Source: Dyella_D sp052115385 (GTDB lineage Bacteria > Pseudomonadota > Gammaproteobacteria > Xanthomonadales > Rhodanobacteraceae). Taken from it: a DNA stretch of 64,000 nucleotides. Shown here one piece after another: positions 45,990 to 54,778 of the stretch (the first letter of the stretch is position 1; every line of letters starts with the position of its first letter). The translations under genes were made by a program, and so were the position numbers. The stretch is taken from assembly GCF_052115385.1 (NCBI RefSeq), contig NZ_JBFRGP010000001.1, positions 806,001 to 870,000 of the forward strand, read 5' to 3'. The notes under the pieces were generated by a model. The model did not search any database, had not been told where the DNA came from, and was given only the letters and a program-made list of their open reading frames with translations.

Positions 45990-46607
45990 ATGAAGCTCTA
46001 TTACGCCGCCGGTGCCTGTTCGCTGTCGCCGCATATCGTCGCGCTGGAAGCCGGCATTCCGGTCGAGCTGGAAAGGGTCGACACCAAGGCCAAGCGCACG
46101 GCCAGCGACCAGGATTATTGGCTGATCAACCCCAAGGGCTATGTGCCGGCGCTGGTGCTGGACAATGGCGAACTGCTCACCGAAGGCCCGGCCATCGTGC
46201 AGTACCTGGCCGACCAGAAGCCGGAAAGCGGGTTGGCCCCGGCCAATGGCACCACGGCGCGCTACCGCCTGCAGGAAATGCTCGGCTACATCAATTCCGA
46301 GCTGCACAAGAGCTACTCGCCGCTGTTCAAGCCGGAAACGCCGGACGTGGTGCGCGAGGAGCGCAAGGAATACCTGCGCAAGCGCTATCGCCTGATCGAA
46401 CAGCGCCTGGCCGGGCACCCGTGGCTGGTCGGCGAGCAGTTCAGCGCTGCCGATGCCTATTTGTTCACCGTCACCAACTGGGCCAAGCACCTGGGCGTGG
46501 ACCTGGCGGATTTCCCGGCCCTGCAGGATTTCCAGCAGCGCGTCGCGGCGCGTCCGCATGTGCAGGAAGCGCTGGAGTTCGAACGGCAGGCCAAGAAGGT
46601 CGCCTGA
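45990..46607 (+). CDS. gstA: glutathione S-transferase, beta class
   Basis: 205-residue detoxification enzyme. Cys10 in MKLYYAAGACSLSPHIVALE is the beta-class catalytic residue; the thioredoxin-fold ends VPALVLDNGELLTEGPAIVQ and the helical domain carries WLVGEQFSAADAYLFTVTNW, the GST C-terminal N-capping motif region. The ATG follows an AGGAGG-type site. Divergent HxlR regulator suggests induction by reactive electrophiles. Confidence 0.95.
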   Translation: MKLYYAAGACSLSPHIVALEAGIPVELERVDTKAKRTASDQDYWLINPKGYVPALVLDNGELLTEGPAIVQYLADQKPESGLAPANGTTARYRLQEMLGYINSELHKSYSPLFKPETPDVVREERKEYLRKRYRLIEQRLAGHPWLVGEQFSAADAYLFTVTNWAKHLGVDLADFPALQDFQQRVAARPHVQEALEFERQAKKVA

Positions 46608-46625
46608 AAACCAATAAGTAATGCA

Positions 46626-46656
46626 GCAGCGCTCCCGGCTATCGGGAGCGTTGCTT
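46626..46656. terminator. terminator between convergent gst and acyltransferase genes
   Basis: Stem GCAGCGCTCCCG (46626-46637) against 46643-46654 (one G-T pair), loop GCTAT. It touches the 3' end of the acyltransferase gene. The T content is low (TTGCTTC), so efficiency is uncertain. Confidence 0.6.
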
Positions 46657-47891
46657 CAGGCCCTCTTCTCCAACGCCTGGGATAGTGCGCTCGAGGGTTT
46701 GAGGTCAGCCGTGCGCACCGGCGCCAGGGTGGCGGTCGCTGCGCGGGGCAGGGACCATCGGGCGAAGCGATCAGCCAGTCGGATCGCCGGCCGATCGACC
46801 AGGTTCCTGAAACCCACCGACACGCCAAGCGATGCCACCACCGTGAGCAGCGAGGCGAGCAGCGCGGCCAGCGGATAACCCAGCGGCGCCCGGAGCAGGC
46901 CGAACGAGGCCAGCCCGACGCTGGACAACACGAAGCTGTGAATCAGGTACAGCGAGAAAGAAACGCTGCCGAGCCACGCCGGCGTTCTGCTGGAAAGCAG
47001 CGCGGACAGCGTTTTCGAATGCAGTACCAGCCAGACCAGCAGCAACGCGCCCAGCGACGGAAACACGAACATGGGATCGGCGCGGACATGCTGCCCGGCC
47101 AGCCACGTCGCCAGGTCCTGCAGCGGCCGGTAGAACGTGCTGCCGCTATGGAAGCCGCCAAGCACCAGCGCGATCGCCAGCAGCAAGTACCTGAGCGCCG
47201 CGGACGAGGGTGGTTTCGGCCACGCGTGCAGATACGCGCCGCCAAGAAACAGCGCGCCTAGCAGATACGGCGTGTCGCCTTTCCAGACCAGCGCGGCCGC
47301 GCACAGCAAGGCGTACGTACCGGCGCAACGCGAGCTGCCGAAAAGCGCCATGAACGCGAACAGGCCGATCGAACCGATGAACTCGATATTGATCGTCCAC
47401 AGAATGTAGTTGTAGCCGTTATGGCCCAGCAGCAGCGAGCCGAACAGGGCGTCCTTCAAGGCCAGAAAAATGCGGGCGTTGATGTGATACCAGGCGCCAA
47501 GGAAATTGTGCGCATTCGGCACGACGTCCGAAATCAGGCCGAGCTTCATCACCGCATAGCCGAGCAGCACCGAAGCGAGCACCGGGATGCCCAGCCGCGG
47601 AGCGCGCTTGATCGCTGACTCGTCCAGCCGCGCCGCGCCCGGCTGTGCGACATAGCGGCGGGTCAGCACATAGCCGCTCATGACGAAAAAAATCGCGACC
47701 GAATAGGTGCCGTTGTAGAGCACCCGCAGCGGACTGTTCTGGATCCACGACTCCCAGCCGCCGAGCAGGTCGGCGGGCAGGCCCGATTGCAGGTACGGAA
47801 AGAATGCCCAGGCGCAATGCGAGAACACCACCACCAGTGCGGCCATGCCGCGCAGCCCTTCCAGAGCCTGATTCTTGTTTTGTGGATTCAT
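46656..47891 (-). CDS. acyltransferase 3 family membrane protein (OafA-like)
   Basis: 411-residue polytopic membrane protein. The conserved GLRGMAALVVVFSHCAWAFF carries the catalytic His; YSVAIFFVMSGYVLTRRYV and the LILWTINIEF-type NYILWTINIEFIGS segment (Arg/Glu motif) follow. The protein has about ten hydrophobic helices and a polar C-terminal tail. Such enzymes O-acetylate or O-acylate surface polysaccharides, lipids or antibiotics; no glycan gene is near, so the substrate is not predictable. Ends 73 bases after purB on the same strand. Confidence 0.92.
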   Translation of the reverse strand: MNPQNKNQALEGLRGMAALVVVFSHCAWAFFPYLQSGLPADLLGGWESWIQNSPLRVLYNGTYSVAIFFVMSGYVLTRRYVAQPGAARLDESAIKRAPRLGIPVLASVLLGYAVMKLGLISDVVPNAHNFLGAWYHINARIFLALKDALFGSLLLGHNGYNYILWTINIEFIGSIGLFAFMALFGSSRCAGTYALLCAAALVWKGDTPYLLGALFLGGAYLHAWPKPPSSAALRYLLLAIALVLGGFHSGSTFYRPLQDLATWLAGQHVRADPMFVFPSLGALLLVWLVLHSKTLSALLSSRTPAWLGSVSFSLYLIHSFVLSSVGLASFGLLRAPLGYPLAALLASLLTVVASLGVSVGFRNLVDRPAIRLADRFARWSLPRAATATLAPVRTADLKPSSALSQALEKRA

Positions 47892-47964
47892 GTACCACTG
47901 AAGCCGTGAGCGGCAGGCCGCTCATGCGGCGGAAAGGTGGAGGCGTCGTCGATAACGGCGAAGG

Positions 47965-49332
47965 TCAGATTTCGCGCGCCAGTGGCTCCGCCAGGCCGAT
48001 ATAGCCACCCGGGGTGAGTTCGAGCAGGCGTTGCCTGGCATCGGCCGGCAGCTCCAGCCCGGCGATGAACTGGCGCATCGATTCCTTGGTGATGCCCTGG
48101 CCGCGGGTCAGCGCCTTGAGCTGCTCGTACGGCTCCGGCAGGCCATGGCGGCGCATCACCGTCTGCACGGCTTCGGCCAGCACTTCCCAGCTTGCGTCCA
48201 GGTCGGCGCCGATGCGCTCGGCGTTGACGTTGAGCTTGCCCAGGCCCTTCTGCAGCGATTCCAGCGCGACCAGGGTGTGGCCGAAGGCGGTGCCCAGGGC
48301 GCGCAGCACGGTGGAGTCGGTGAGGTCGCGCTGCCAGCGGCTGATCGGCAGCTTTTCGGCGAAGTGGCCGAGCAAAGCATTCGCCAGGCCGAAATTGCCT
48401 TCGGCGTTTTCGAAGTCGATCGGGTTGACCTTGTGCGGCATGGTGGACGAACCCACCTCGCCGGCCTTCAGCGCCTGCTTGAAATAGCCCAGCGAGATAT
48501 AGCCCCACACGTCGCGCGCCAGGTCGATCAGGATGGTGTTGGCGCGGCGCACGGCGTCGCAGTATTCGGCCACGCCGTCGTGCGGCTCGATCTGGGTGGT
48601 GTAGGGGTTGTAGTCCAGGCCCAGGCCCTGCACGAAGCGCTGCGAGAAGGCGCGCCAGTCCAGTTCCGGATAGGCGATGGCGTGCGCGTTGTAATTGCCC
48701 ACCGCGCCGTTGATCTTGCCGGGGATCGCCACCGCGGCCAGCTGCTTGCGCTGGCGCTCCAGGCGCGCGACCACGTTGGCCAGTTCCTTGCCGAGCGTGC
48801 TGGGCGTGGCGGTCTGGCCGTGGGTGCGCGACAGCATCGGCAGCGCGGCATGGGCGTGGGCCAGTTCGCGCAGCGTGGCGAGCACGCGGTCGAAGGCCGG
48901 CAGCAGCACCTGCTGCCGGGCGTCGCGCAGCATCAGGGCGTAAGAGAGATTGTTGATGTCCTCGCTGGTGCAGGCGAAGTGCACGAACTCCTTGGCCTGG
49001 GCCAGGGCGGCATCGTTGCCGATGCGCTCCTTGATGAAGTACTCGATCGCCTTCACGTCGTGGTTGGTGGTCGCTTCGATGGCCTTGACCCGCTCGCCGT
49101 CTTCCACGCTGAACCTGGCGGCGATGTCCTTGAGCAGGGCGACCTGCGCGGGCGAGAAGGCCGGCAGTTCGACGATGCCGGGATCGGCGGCCAGCGCCAG
49201 CAGCCATTCGATCTCCACGTGGACGCGCCGGTGCATCAGGCCGTACTCGCTGAAGATCGGGCGCAGGGCTTGCGCCTTGCTGGCGTAGCGGCCGTCCAGC
49301 GGGGACAGGGCGGTCAGGGCATGGGCAGACAT
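47965..49332 (-). CDS. purB: adenylosuccinate lyase
   Basis: 455-residue enzyme for two steps of purine synthesis (SAICAR to AICAR and adenylosuccinate to AMP). The fumarase-superfamily signature is GSSTMPHKVNPIDFENAEGN; SPLDGRYASKAQALRPIFSE at the N-terminus and LSRTHGQTATPSTLGKELAN (catalytic His) are also typical. The ATG giving MSAHALTALSPLDGRY is selected over an upstream in-frame ATG. Divergent from fumC, another superfamily member. Confidence 0.97.
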   Translation of the reverse strand: MSAHALTALSPLDGRYASKAQALRPIFSEYGLMHRRVHVEIEWLLALAADPGIVELPAFSPAQVALLKDIAARFSVEDGERVKAIEATTNHDVKAIEYFIKERIGNDAALAQAKEFVHFACTSEDINNLSYALMLRDARQQVLLPAFDRVLATLRELAHAHAALPMLSRTHGQTATPSTLGKELANVVARLERQRKQLAAVAIPGKINGAVGNYNAHAIAYPELDWRAFSQRFVQGLGLDYNPYTTQIEPHDGVAEYCDAVRRANTILIDLARDVWGYISLGYFKQALKAGEVGSSTMPHKVNPIDFENAEGNFGLANALLGHFAEKLPISRWQRDLTDSTVLRALGTAFGHTLVALESLQKGLGKLNVNAERIGADLDASWEVLAEAVQTVMRRHGLPEPYEQLKALTRGQGITKESMRQFIAGLELPADARQRLLELTPGGYIGLAEPLAREI

Positions 49333-49466
49333 CGAGGCGATCCGGCAGAGGGAAAACGGCATTTTACAACGGGCGGGGCCAGCTCCGCCCCCGTGCCGCT
49401 TGGCACCGCCCTAACGGGGGGCGGCCTATAGTGGTCCGATCCATTCAGCGTCAAGGAACCGAAGGC

Positions 49467-50861
49467 ATGAGCCAGTACCGCATCGAACACGACAGCATGG
49501 GGGAGCTGAAGGTCCCCGCCGATGCGCTGTACGGCGCGCAGACCCAGCGCGCCGTGGACAATTTCCCGATTTCCGGCCTGCACCTGCCGCGCCCCTTTAT
49601 CCGCGCGCTGGGCCTGATCAAGGCCGCCGCGGCCGAGGCCAATCTGGGCCTGGGCCACCTGCGCAAGGCCCAGGCGGCGGCGATCCGCAAGGCCGCGCTG
49701 GCGGTGGCGGACGGGCAGTACGACGACCAGTTCCCGATCGACGTGTTCCAGACCGGCTCGGGCACCAGCACCAATATGAATGCCAACGAGGTGATCGCCC
49801 ACCTCGCCGGCAAGGGCGGCGCCAAGGTGCACCCGAACGACCACGTCAATTACGGGCAGAGCTCCAACGACGTGATCCCCACCGCGATCCACGTCAGCGC
49901 CACGCTCACCGCCAGCGAGCAGTTGCTGCCGGCGCTCAAGCACCTGAAGAAGACCATCGAGCGCCGCGCGCGCGAACTGCGCAACGTGCCCAAGACCGGC
50001 CGCACCCATCTGATGGACGCCATGCCGGTCACCTTCGGCCAGGAGCTGTCCGGCTGGGCCGCGCAGATCGCCAGCGCGATCGAGCGCATCGAGGACAGCC
50101 TCAAGCGCATGCGCCGCCTGCCGCAGGGCGGCACAGCGGTGGGCACCGGCATCAATGCCGACCCGAAGTTCGGCCCCGCGGTGGCGCGCGAGCTGAAGAA
50201 GCTCAGCGGCGTGCGCTTCGAGGCGGCGGAGAATTATTTCGAGGGCATGGCCGGGCAGGACGCAGCAGTGGAGCTCTCCGGCCAGCTCAAGGCGCTGGCG
50301 GTAGCGTTGATGAAGATCGCCAACGACCTGCGCTGGATGAATTCCGGTCCGCTGGCGGGCCTGGGCGAGATCGAGCTGCCGGCGTTGCAGCCGGGCTCGT
50401 CGATCATGCCGGGCAAGGTCAACCCGGTGATTCCCGAAGCCACCGCGATGGTGGCGGCGCAGGTGATCGGCAACGACGCGGCGATCACCATCGGCGGCCA
50501 GTCCGGCAATTTCCAGCTCAACGTGATGCTGCCGTTGATCGCGCACAACCTGCTGCAGTCGATCGGCCTGCTGGCCAATGTCAGCGTGCTGCTGGCGGAC
50601 AAGGCCATCGCCGGCTTCAAGGTGAATGCGCCGCGGGTGAAGGAAGCGCTGGACAAGAATCCCATCCTGGTCACCGCGCTCAATCCGGTGATCGGTTATG
50701 AGAAGGGCGCGGCGACGGCCAAGCAGGCGTACAAGCAGAAGCGGCCGATCATGGAGGTGGCACTGGAAACCACCGGGCTGTCGAAGGACGAGCTGAAGAA
50801 ACTGCTCGATCCGATGGCGCTTACGAAGGGTGGTATCCATGGTGGTGGGGGTGGTGGCTGA
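49467..50861 (+). CDS. fumC: class II fumarate hydratase
   Basis: 464-residue iron-independent fumarase. The signature GSSIMPGKVNPVIPEATAMV, the N-terminal FRIEHDSMGE-like YRIEHDSMGELKVPADALYG and GTGTSTNMNANEV-like FQTGSGTSTNMNANEVIAHL are conserved; KTGRTHLMDAMPVTFGQEL holds the catalytic His. The last residues are GGIHGGGGGG, a poly-glycine tail not expected in FumC. ATG 49467 follows a GGAACCGAAGG site. Divergent from purB. Confidence 0.96.
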   Translation: MSQYRIEHDSMGELKVPADALYGAQTQRAVDNFPISGLHLPRPFIRALGLIKAAAAEANLGLGHLRKAQAAAIRKAALAVADGQYDDQFPIDVFQTGSGTSTNMNANEVIAHLAGKGGAKVHPNDHVNYGQSSNDVIPTAIHVSATLTASEQLLPALKHLKKTIERRARELRNVPKTGRTHLMDAMPVTFGQELSGWAAQIASAIERIEDSLKRMRRLPQGGTAVGTGINADPKFGPAVARELKKLSGVRFEAAENYFEGMAGQDAAVELSGQLKALAVALMKIANDLRWMNSGPLAGLGEIELPALQPGSSIMPGKVNPVIPEATAMVAAQVIGNDAAITIGGQSGNFQLNVMLPLIAHNLLQSIGLLANVSVLLADKAIAGFKVNAPRVKEALDKNPILVTALNPVIGYEKGAATAKQAYKQKRPIMEVALETTGLSKDELKKLLDPMALTKGGIHGGGGGG

Positions 50862-50900
50862 GTGCAGCCACCATTGCATACACCGACACATACGTCCGGC

Positions 50901-50995
50901 GTAGGTTGGGGTGAGCCGGCAGGCGAACCCCAACGATGCGATGCGTTTGAAGGTGGTCATGTTGGGGTTCGCCTGCGGCTCACCCCAACCTACGC
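50901..50995. repeat. dispersed palindromic repeat, family 1, copy E
   Basis: Left arm GTAGGTTGGGGTGAGCCGGC at 50901 and inverted right arm ending CACCCCAACCTACGC at 50995; spacer about 26 bases. Located between the convergent fumC and lipoprotein genes. Confidence 0.85.
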
Positions 50996-51019
50996 CGTTA
51001 CGTGCGTTACGCGATGGCG

Positions 51020-51565
51020 TCAGCTCTTCCTTTCAGTCTTCTCGTCATCCCTGCAACTGGTCACCGACTTCTCGTCCATCAGCCCCGCATAGGGCTTGAA
51101 CGCCGGCAGGCCGATGGCGAGTTCGTCCTGGGCGGCCTTGATGCCAGCGAGGTCGTCGCAGATCTTCATTACCTGGTCGGTGATCTTCTGGGTCTGCGCC
51201 TCGACGCGCTTGTCCACTGCCTTGTCGTCGCCGCTGGCGGTTTCGGCCACGCCCTTGATCGCTTCGACCGCCATGCCCGCACCGGCCTTGCCGGTCTCGA
51301 TGCCGTGCTGGCGGATCGCGCTGGCGTTGCTGTAGTAGCGGCGCAGCAGTTCGCGCTGGTGGTCGTCGACGGCGATGTCCTTGCCGTCGATGTTCAAGGC
51401 GCCGGTCTTGTCGATGGTGGCCTCGGGGCCGCCATGGACGCTGAGCACGATGTGGCTGCCGCGCGTGGTGATGCGGCCCTGGCCGGTGGTGGTGCTGCTG
51501 TCGCCGTCGCAGCCGGCGGTGAGGGCGCACAGTGCGAGCAGTGGAATCAGGTGTCGCTTAAGCAT
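51020..51565 (-). CDS. YggN-like (DUF2884) lipoprotein, paralogue 1
   Basis: 181-residue secreted protein. N-terminus MLKRHLIPLLALCALTAGCD carries a lipobox with Cys19, so it should be a lipoprotein. The middle (GALNIDGKDIAVDDHQRELL, RRYYSNASAIRQHGIETGKA) resembles the DUF2884/YggN family; function unknown. The protein at 53035-53739 on the same strand is a clear paralogue: both have the DGKDI/GDFVIAG strand, YYSNASAI/DYRQRIISI helix, LPAFKPYAG/LPEFRPYAT and a charged DDEK/GKDDDKD tail. Between them lies a serine hydrolase gene (stop 36 bases before this start). Confidence 0.7.
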   Translation of the reverse strand: MLKRHLIPLLALCALTAGCDGDSSTTTGQGRITTRGSHIVLSVHGGPEATIDKTGALNIDGKDIAVDDHQRELLRRYYSNASAIRQHGIETGKAGAGMAVEAIKGVAETASGDDKAVDKRVEAQTQKITDQVMKICDDLAGIKAAQDELAIGLPAFKPYAGLMDEKSVTSCRDDEKTERKS

Positions 51566-51601
51566 GTGGATTTCCTTGCTCCTCGAGCATGGGTGAGGTG
51601 G

Positions 51602-52855
51602 TCATGCAGCGTGATGTACCGGCGCGCAGGGCGGATGCGGCTGCTTGCGTGCATCCGGCGAGCGCCACTGCGGATGGTCGTAAGGGATGTCGCTTTCCCA
51701 GAACCACGGGTAGCAGGTGGGCCCCAGCGTGGCGTCGAGCAGATACAGGTACAGGCCTTCCGCGTTCGAGCTGTTGCTCATGATCAGCACGCAGTCGCGC
51801 GACTGCTGCAGGCATAGCGCCAGGTTGTTGGTGCCGTCGTCGTGGCCGGTCTTGAACCAGGCCGGGCCTTGCGACGACTGGAACACGGTGACGCCCAGCG
51901 CGGTAGACAGGCCGATGCCGTCGTTGTCGTGGGTGGTGGCCGGGTCCAGCGTGGGGAACTGCGTGACGGACACGATGCGCTGCACCGGCTTCAGCCATTC
52001 GGCGCGCGCCTGCTTGCCCAGTCCATCGCCGCGCACCATGCCGGCCAGCAGCTGCGCGTAGTCGCGCGGGGTGGTGTCCATGGAGCCGGCGGCGCGCACG
52101 CTGCCGCGCTGCTTGTGGCCGAGCGGCTTGCCGTTCTCGTCGTAGCCGATGGCGAGGTTGTCGGCGAAGTCGGCGCGCCAGGTCATCGAGCTGCGGCGCA
52201 TGGCGAAGCGGTCGAACAACTGCTGCTGCATCAGCGCACCGACGTCGATCTTCTGGCCGTTTTCGAGCACGAACTGCATCAGGTTGATGCCTTCGCCCGA
52301 GTAGGCGAAGCGGCTGCCCGGCTCGGTATAGATCTTCAGCTTGCCGCTCGGGTCGTAGCCGCTGCCGTCCGGCGGGAAGGTGCGGAAGTTGGCGAAGCCG
52401 GCGCGATGGGTGAGCAGCATGCGCGGCGTGATCGCGCGCCAGCGCGGGTCGTCGGCCAGGTCGGCGTATTTGTCGTAGTCGGGCAGGGGCTTGGGCAGCA
52501 GCTTGGCGAGCGGGGCGTCGAGATCCAGCTTGCCCTGGTCGAGCAGGCTGAGCGTGGCGTAGGTGAAGGCGGCCTTGGTGATCGAGGCGGCGTACATCAC
52601 GGTGTCGACGGTGAGCGGCAGCTTCTGCTCGACGTCGCGCTGGCCGTAGGCCTTCAGATGCACGACCTTGCCGTTCTCGATCACCGCCAGTGCCAGGCCC
52701 GGCACGTGCGCGGCCTGCATCAGGCGGGCGACTTCCTTGTCCAGCGCGGCGCCGCGGAGGCGGGTGGGGCTGATGTTGTCGGCGTGGGCGGTGGCAGCTA
52801 GCAGGCAGGCGGCCAGCAGCGCTGAAGCAAACGACGACTTCCTTGGCCAACCCAT
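51602..52855 (-). CDS. beta-lactamase-fold serine hydrolase, secreted
   Basis: 417-residue class C beta-lactamase/DD-peptidase-like protein. Signal peptide MGWPRKSSFASALLAACLLA (cut near AHA-D). Catalytic S91-I-T-K94 is in YAASITKAAF; the second motif is Tyr185-Ser-Gly187 (FAYSGEGINL) instead of the usual Y-x-N, and the KTG triad is present in AWFKTGHDDGTNN. This variant pattern points to an esterase/amidase or peptidase rather than a true beta-lactamase. It is 36 bases before the first DUF2884 gene and 36 kb from no known penicillin target; role unclear. Confidence 0.88.
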   Translation of the reverse strand: MGWPRKSSFASALLAACLLAATAHADNISPTRLRGAALDKEVARLMQAAHVPGLALAVIENGKVVHLKAYGQRDVEQKLPLTVDTVMYAASITKAAFTYATLSLLDQGKLDLDAPLAKLLPKPLPDYDKYADLADDPRWRAITPRMLLTHRAGFANFRTFPPDGSGYDPSGKLKIYTEPGSRFAYSGEGINLMQFVLENGQKIDVGALMQQQLFDRFAMRRSSMTWRADFADNLAIGYDENGKPLGHKQRGSVRAAGSMDTTPRDYAQLLAGMVRGDGLGKQARAEWLKPVQRIVSVTQFPTLDPATTHDNDGIGLSTALGVTVFQSSQGPAWFKTGHDDGTNNLALCLQQSRDCVLIMSNSSNAEGLYLYLLDATLGPTCYPWFWESDIPYDHPQWRSPDARKQPHPPCAPVHHAA

Positions 52856-52891
52856 GCAATCCCCCTTACTGACTCAGTCCTCAAGAGCAAA

Positions 52892-53028
52892 TCCTTCTCC
52901 CTTCGGGAGAAGGTGGCGGCAGCCGGATGAGGGTACGGGCGGAGTCGTGCACATCACTTCCGCGCTCCGCCCGTACCCTCACCCCAACCCCTCTCCCGGT
53001 GCACAAATTCGTAAACGGGGAGAGGGGC
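52892..53028. repeat. dispersed repeat, family 2, copy 2 (inverted)
   Basis: Inverse orientation of the copy at 35248-35413: begins CCTTCTCCCTTCGGGAGAAG, continues CCGGATGAGGGT, the shared GTGCACATC centre, then ACCCTCACCCCAACCCCTCT and closes in a palindromic CTCTCCC/GGGAGAG pair. It fills most of the 179-base gap between the serine hydrolase and DUF2884 paralogue 2. Confidence 0.8.
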
Positions 53029-53034
53029 TTACGC

Positions 53035-53739
53035 TCAATCCTTGTCGTCATCCTTGCCGCAGTCCTCGACATCCTTCTGCGTCATGGTGGCGTAGGGGCG
53101 GAACTCCGGCAGTGCCGCGGCCAGCTTCTGCTGCGAGCTGAGCAGGTCGGGCATGCGCAGGCACAGCTTCATGGCGGCGGCCTTGATCTGCGCGGTCTGC
53201 GGCTTGATGCGCTCCTCGATCTCCTTGTCGCTCTTGCCGGTGAGCGCACCGAAGATCGCTTCCTTGGCCGCGCTGGTGCCCAGGCTGGCGCCGCTGGCGC
53301 CGATATCCATGCCGGCTTCCGCGATGCTGATGATGCGCTGGCGGTAATCCGCCACCAGGGTGTGCTGCTCGGGCGTGGTGGTCACCGTCTTGCCGGCGAT
53401 CACGAAGTCGCCCTGCGGCGTGATCACCGCCTTGGGCAGGCCGCTGGTGTCCGCGTGCTCATGGTTGTTGCCGATGTGCACGCTGCTGACGCTGATGTCC
53501 TTGGTGGCCAGCTCGCGCTTGGCCTGGTCGATACCCTTTTGCACTTCGCCAGCGATGAACGAGGGCGAGGTTGCCTGCTGTACTTCCTTCGCCGCGTCGG
53601 TCACGGCCTTGCCCGCTCCGGTGTCGGCTTGATCGGGTTGGCCGCAGGCGGCCAGCGAGAGGCTGAGGGTAGCGGCCAGCAGGCCTGCGCCGATCCAACC
53701 TGCTTTGATCGGGCTTGCCTTGATCGAACGATGTTTCAT
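53035..53739 (-). CDS. YggN-like (DUF2884) lipoprotein, paralogue 2
   Basis: 234-residue predicted lipoprotein: signal MKHRSIKASPIKAGWIGAGL, lipobox LAAC with Cys32. The remainder is polar with a long helical stretch and contains PKAVITPQGDFVIAGKTVTT, RQRIISIAEAGMDIGASGAS and LPEFRPYATMTQKDVEDCG near the end. Same family as the protein encoded at 51020-51565, longer by about 50 residues. It begins 68 bases downstream of an ABC-transporter permease on the same strand, so it may be part of the same transcript. Function unknown. Confidence 0.7.
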   Translation of the reverse strand: MKHRSIKASPIKAGWIGAGLLAATLSLSLAACGQPDQADTGAGKAVTDAAKEVQQATSPSFIAGEVQKGIDQAKRELATKDISVSSVHIGNNHEHADTSGLPKAVITPQGDFVIAGKTVTTTPEQHTLVADYRQRIISIAEAGMDIGASGASLGTSAAKEAIFGALTGKSDKEIEERIKPQTAQIKAAAMKLCLRMPDLLSSQQKLAAALPEFRPYATMTQKDVEDCGKDDDKD

Positions 53740-53769
53740 GGAATGCCTCCTGCAGTGAGTGCGGTGCAA

Positions 53770-53791
53770 GCGGCGGCTTCGCAGCCGCCGC
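53770..53791. promoter_or_regulatory. GC-rich hairpin between permease and lipoprotein genes
   Basis: GCGGCGGCT pairs perfectly with AGCCGCCGC around a TCGC loop. No T run on either side, so it may be an mRNA stability or processing element between the permease and lipoprotein cistrons rather than a terminator. Confidence 0.55.
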
Positions 53792-53806
53792 CCTGAGCAA
53801 TATCGA

Positions 53807-54778
53807 TCAGCTGTCGTCGCGGACCCGGCGGAACCAGATGGCCGCGGCGATCATGGCGACAGCTGCCGCGACACCGATCCACAGGTTGGGCGAGGCCAGC
53901 ACCGCGTAGGTCTGCGTCGGCGAGATCATGGCCAGCGGGTTGTGCGCCTCGCCCAGGTTCTCGGACACGCTGCGGAAGGCGTGGCGATCCATGGCGAAGT
54001 GCGAACCGGGGAACACGCTCAGCAGCGACCGCGCCACCACGTTGGACCAGAACCACACCGCCGTCTGATTGAACACACCCATGATGCCGAACCAGGTCAC
54101 CATCAGGCCGGCCACCACCGGTGCCGCCACCGCCCACAGGAAGGGCTTGCTGCGTGCCCAGGCCGAGCAGAGCATCAGCCAACCCACCGCCGGTGCCGCC
54201 CACAAGGCATAGACCGGGATCGAGCTGATCAGCGAGGCCACCGCACGCAGCGGGTGGGCCAGGGTCAGCAGTTCCCACATGTTGATGCCATGGAAGGACA
54301 GCACCAGCGAGAAGATCACCAGCTGCAGCAGCCCCACCGCGATACCGACCAGCACGGCGATCACCGGAGCGAGCACCACTGCGCTGACCACCTTCGACAG
54401 CACCGTGCTGGTGTTGGACAGCGGCAGCGACTTCCAGAACAGCACGCTGCGGTCGCGGCGGTCGTCGTACAGCGAACCCAGGCAGTAGAAGAACACCACG
54501 AAGCCCAGCACGATGGTGATCAGACCCATCGAAGACAGCATGGTCATGTCCAGCGCCGCGCCCACCTGGGCCAGGTCGCCGTCGCTGGCCTTCTCGATCA
54601 GCTCGCGGAAATTGTTGCCGCCGATCTGGATGCCGTGGCGGGCGCTCATCACCTCGGCGGCGATGATGGCCATCACGTTCAGCACCAGGAAGACCACCCC
54701 GGTGACCACCGGCGCCCACAGGAAGCCACCGCGGTTCTCCCAGAATTCGCGCTTTACCTGCCAGTAGAAGGTGTTCAT
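53807..54778 (-). CDS. ABC-2 type transporter permease
   Basis: 323-residue membrane protein with six predicted helices (first: FLWAPVVTGVVFLVLNVMAI). It fits the ABC-2/YtrC-like permeases found behind YtrA regulators: soluble segment of about 70 residues after helix 1, SLYDDRRDRSVLFWKSLPLS (cytosolic loop), then hydrophobic repeats. Start ATG overlaps the ATPase stop (ATGA), so the two are coupled. Transport substrate is unknown; in Bacillus related systems respond to cell-envelope antibiotics. Confidence 0.9.
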   Translation of the reverse strand: MNTFYWQVKREFWENRGGFLWAPVVTGVVFLVLNVMAIIAAEVMSARHGIQIGGNNFRELIEKASDGDLAQVGAALDMTMLSSMGLITIVLGFVVFFYCLGSLYDDRRDRSVLFWKSLPLSNTSTVLSKVVSAVVLAPVIAVLVGIAVGLLQLVIFSLVLSFHGINMWELLTLAHPLRAVASLISSIPVYALWAAPAVGWLMLCSAWARSKPFLWAVAAPVVAGLMVTWFGIMGVFNQTAVWFWSNVVARSLLSVFPGSHFAMDRHAFRSVSENLGEAHNPLAMISPTQTYAVLASPNLWIGVAAAVAMIAAAIWFRRVRDDS

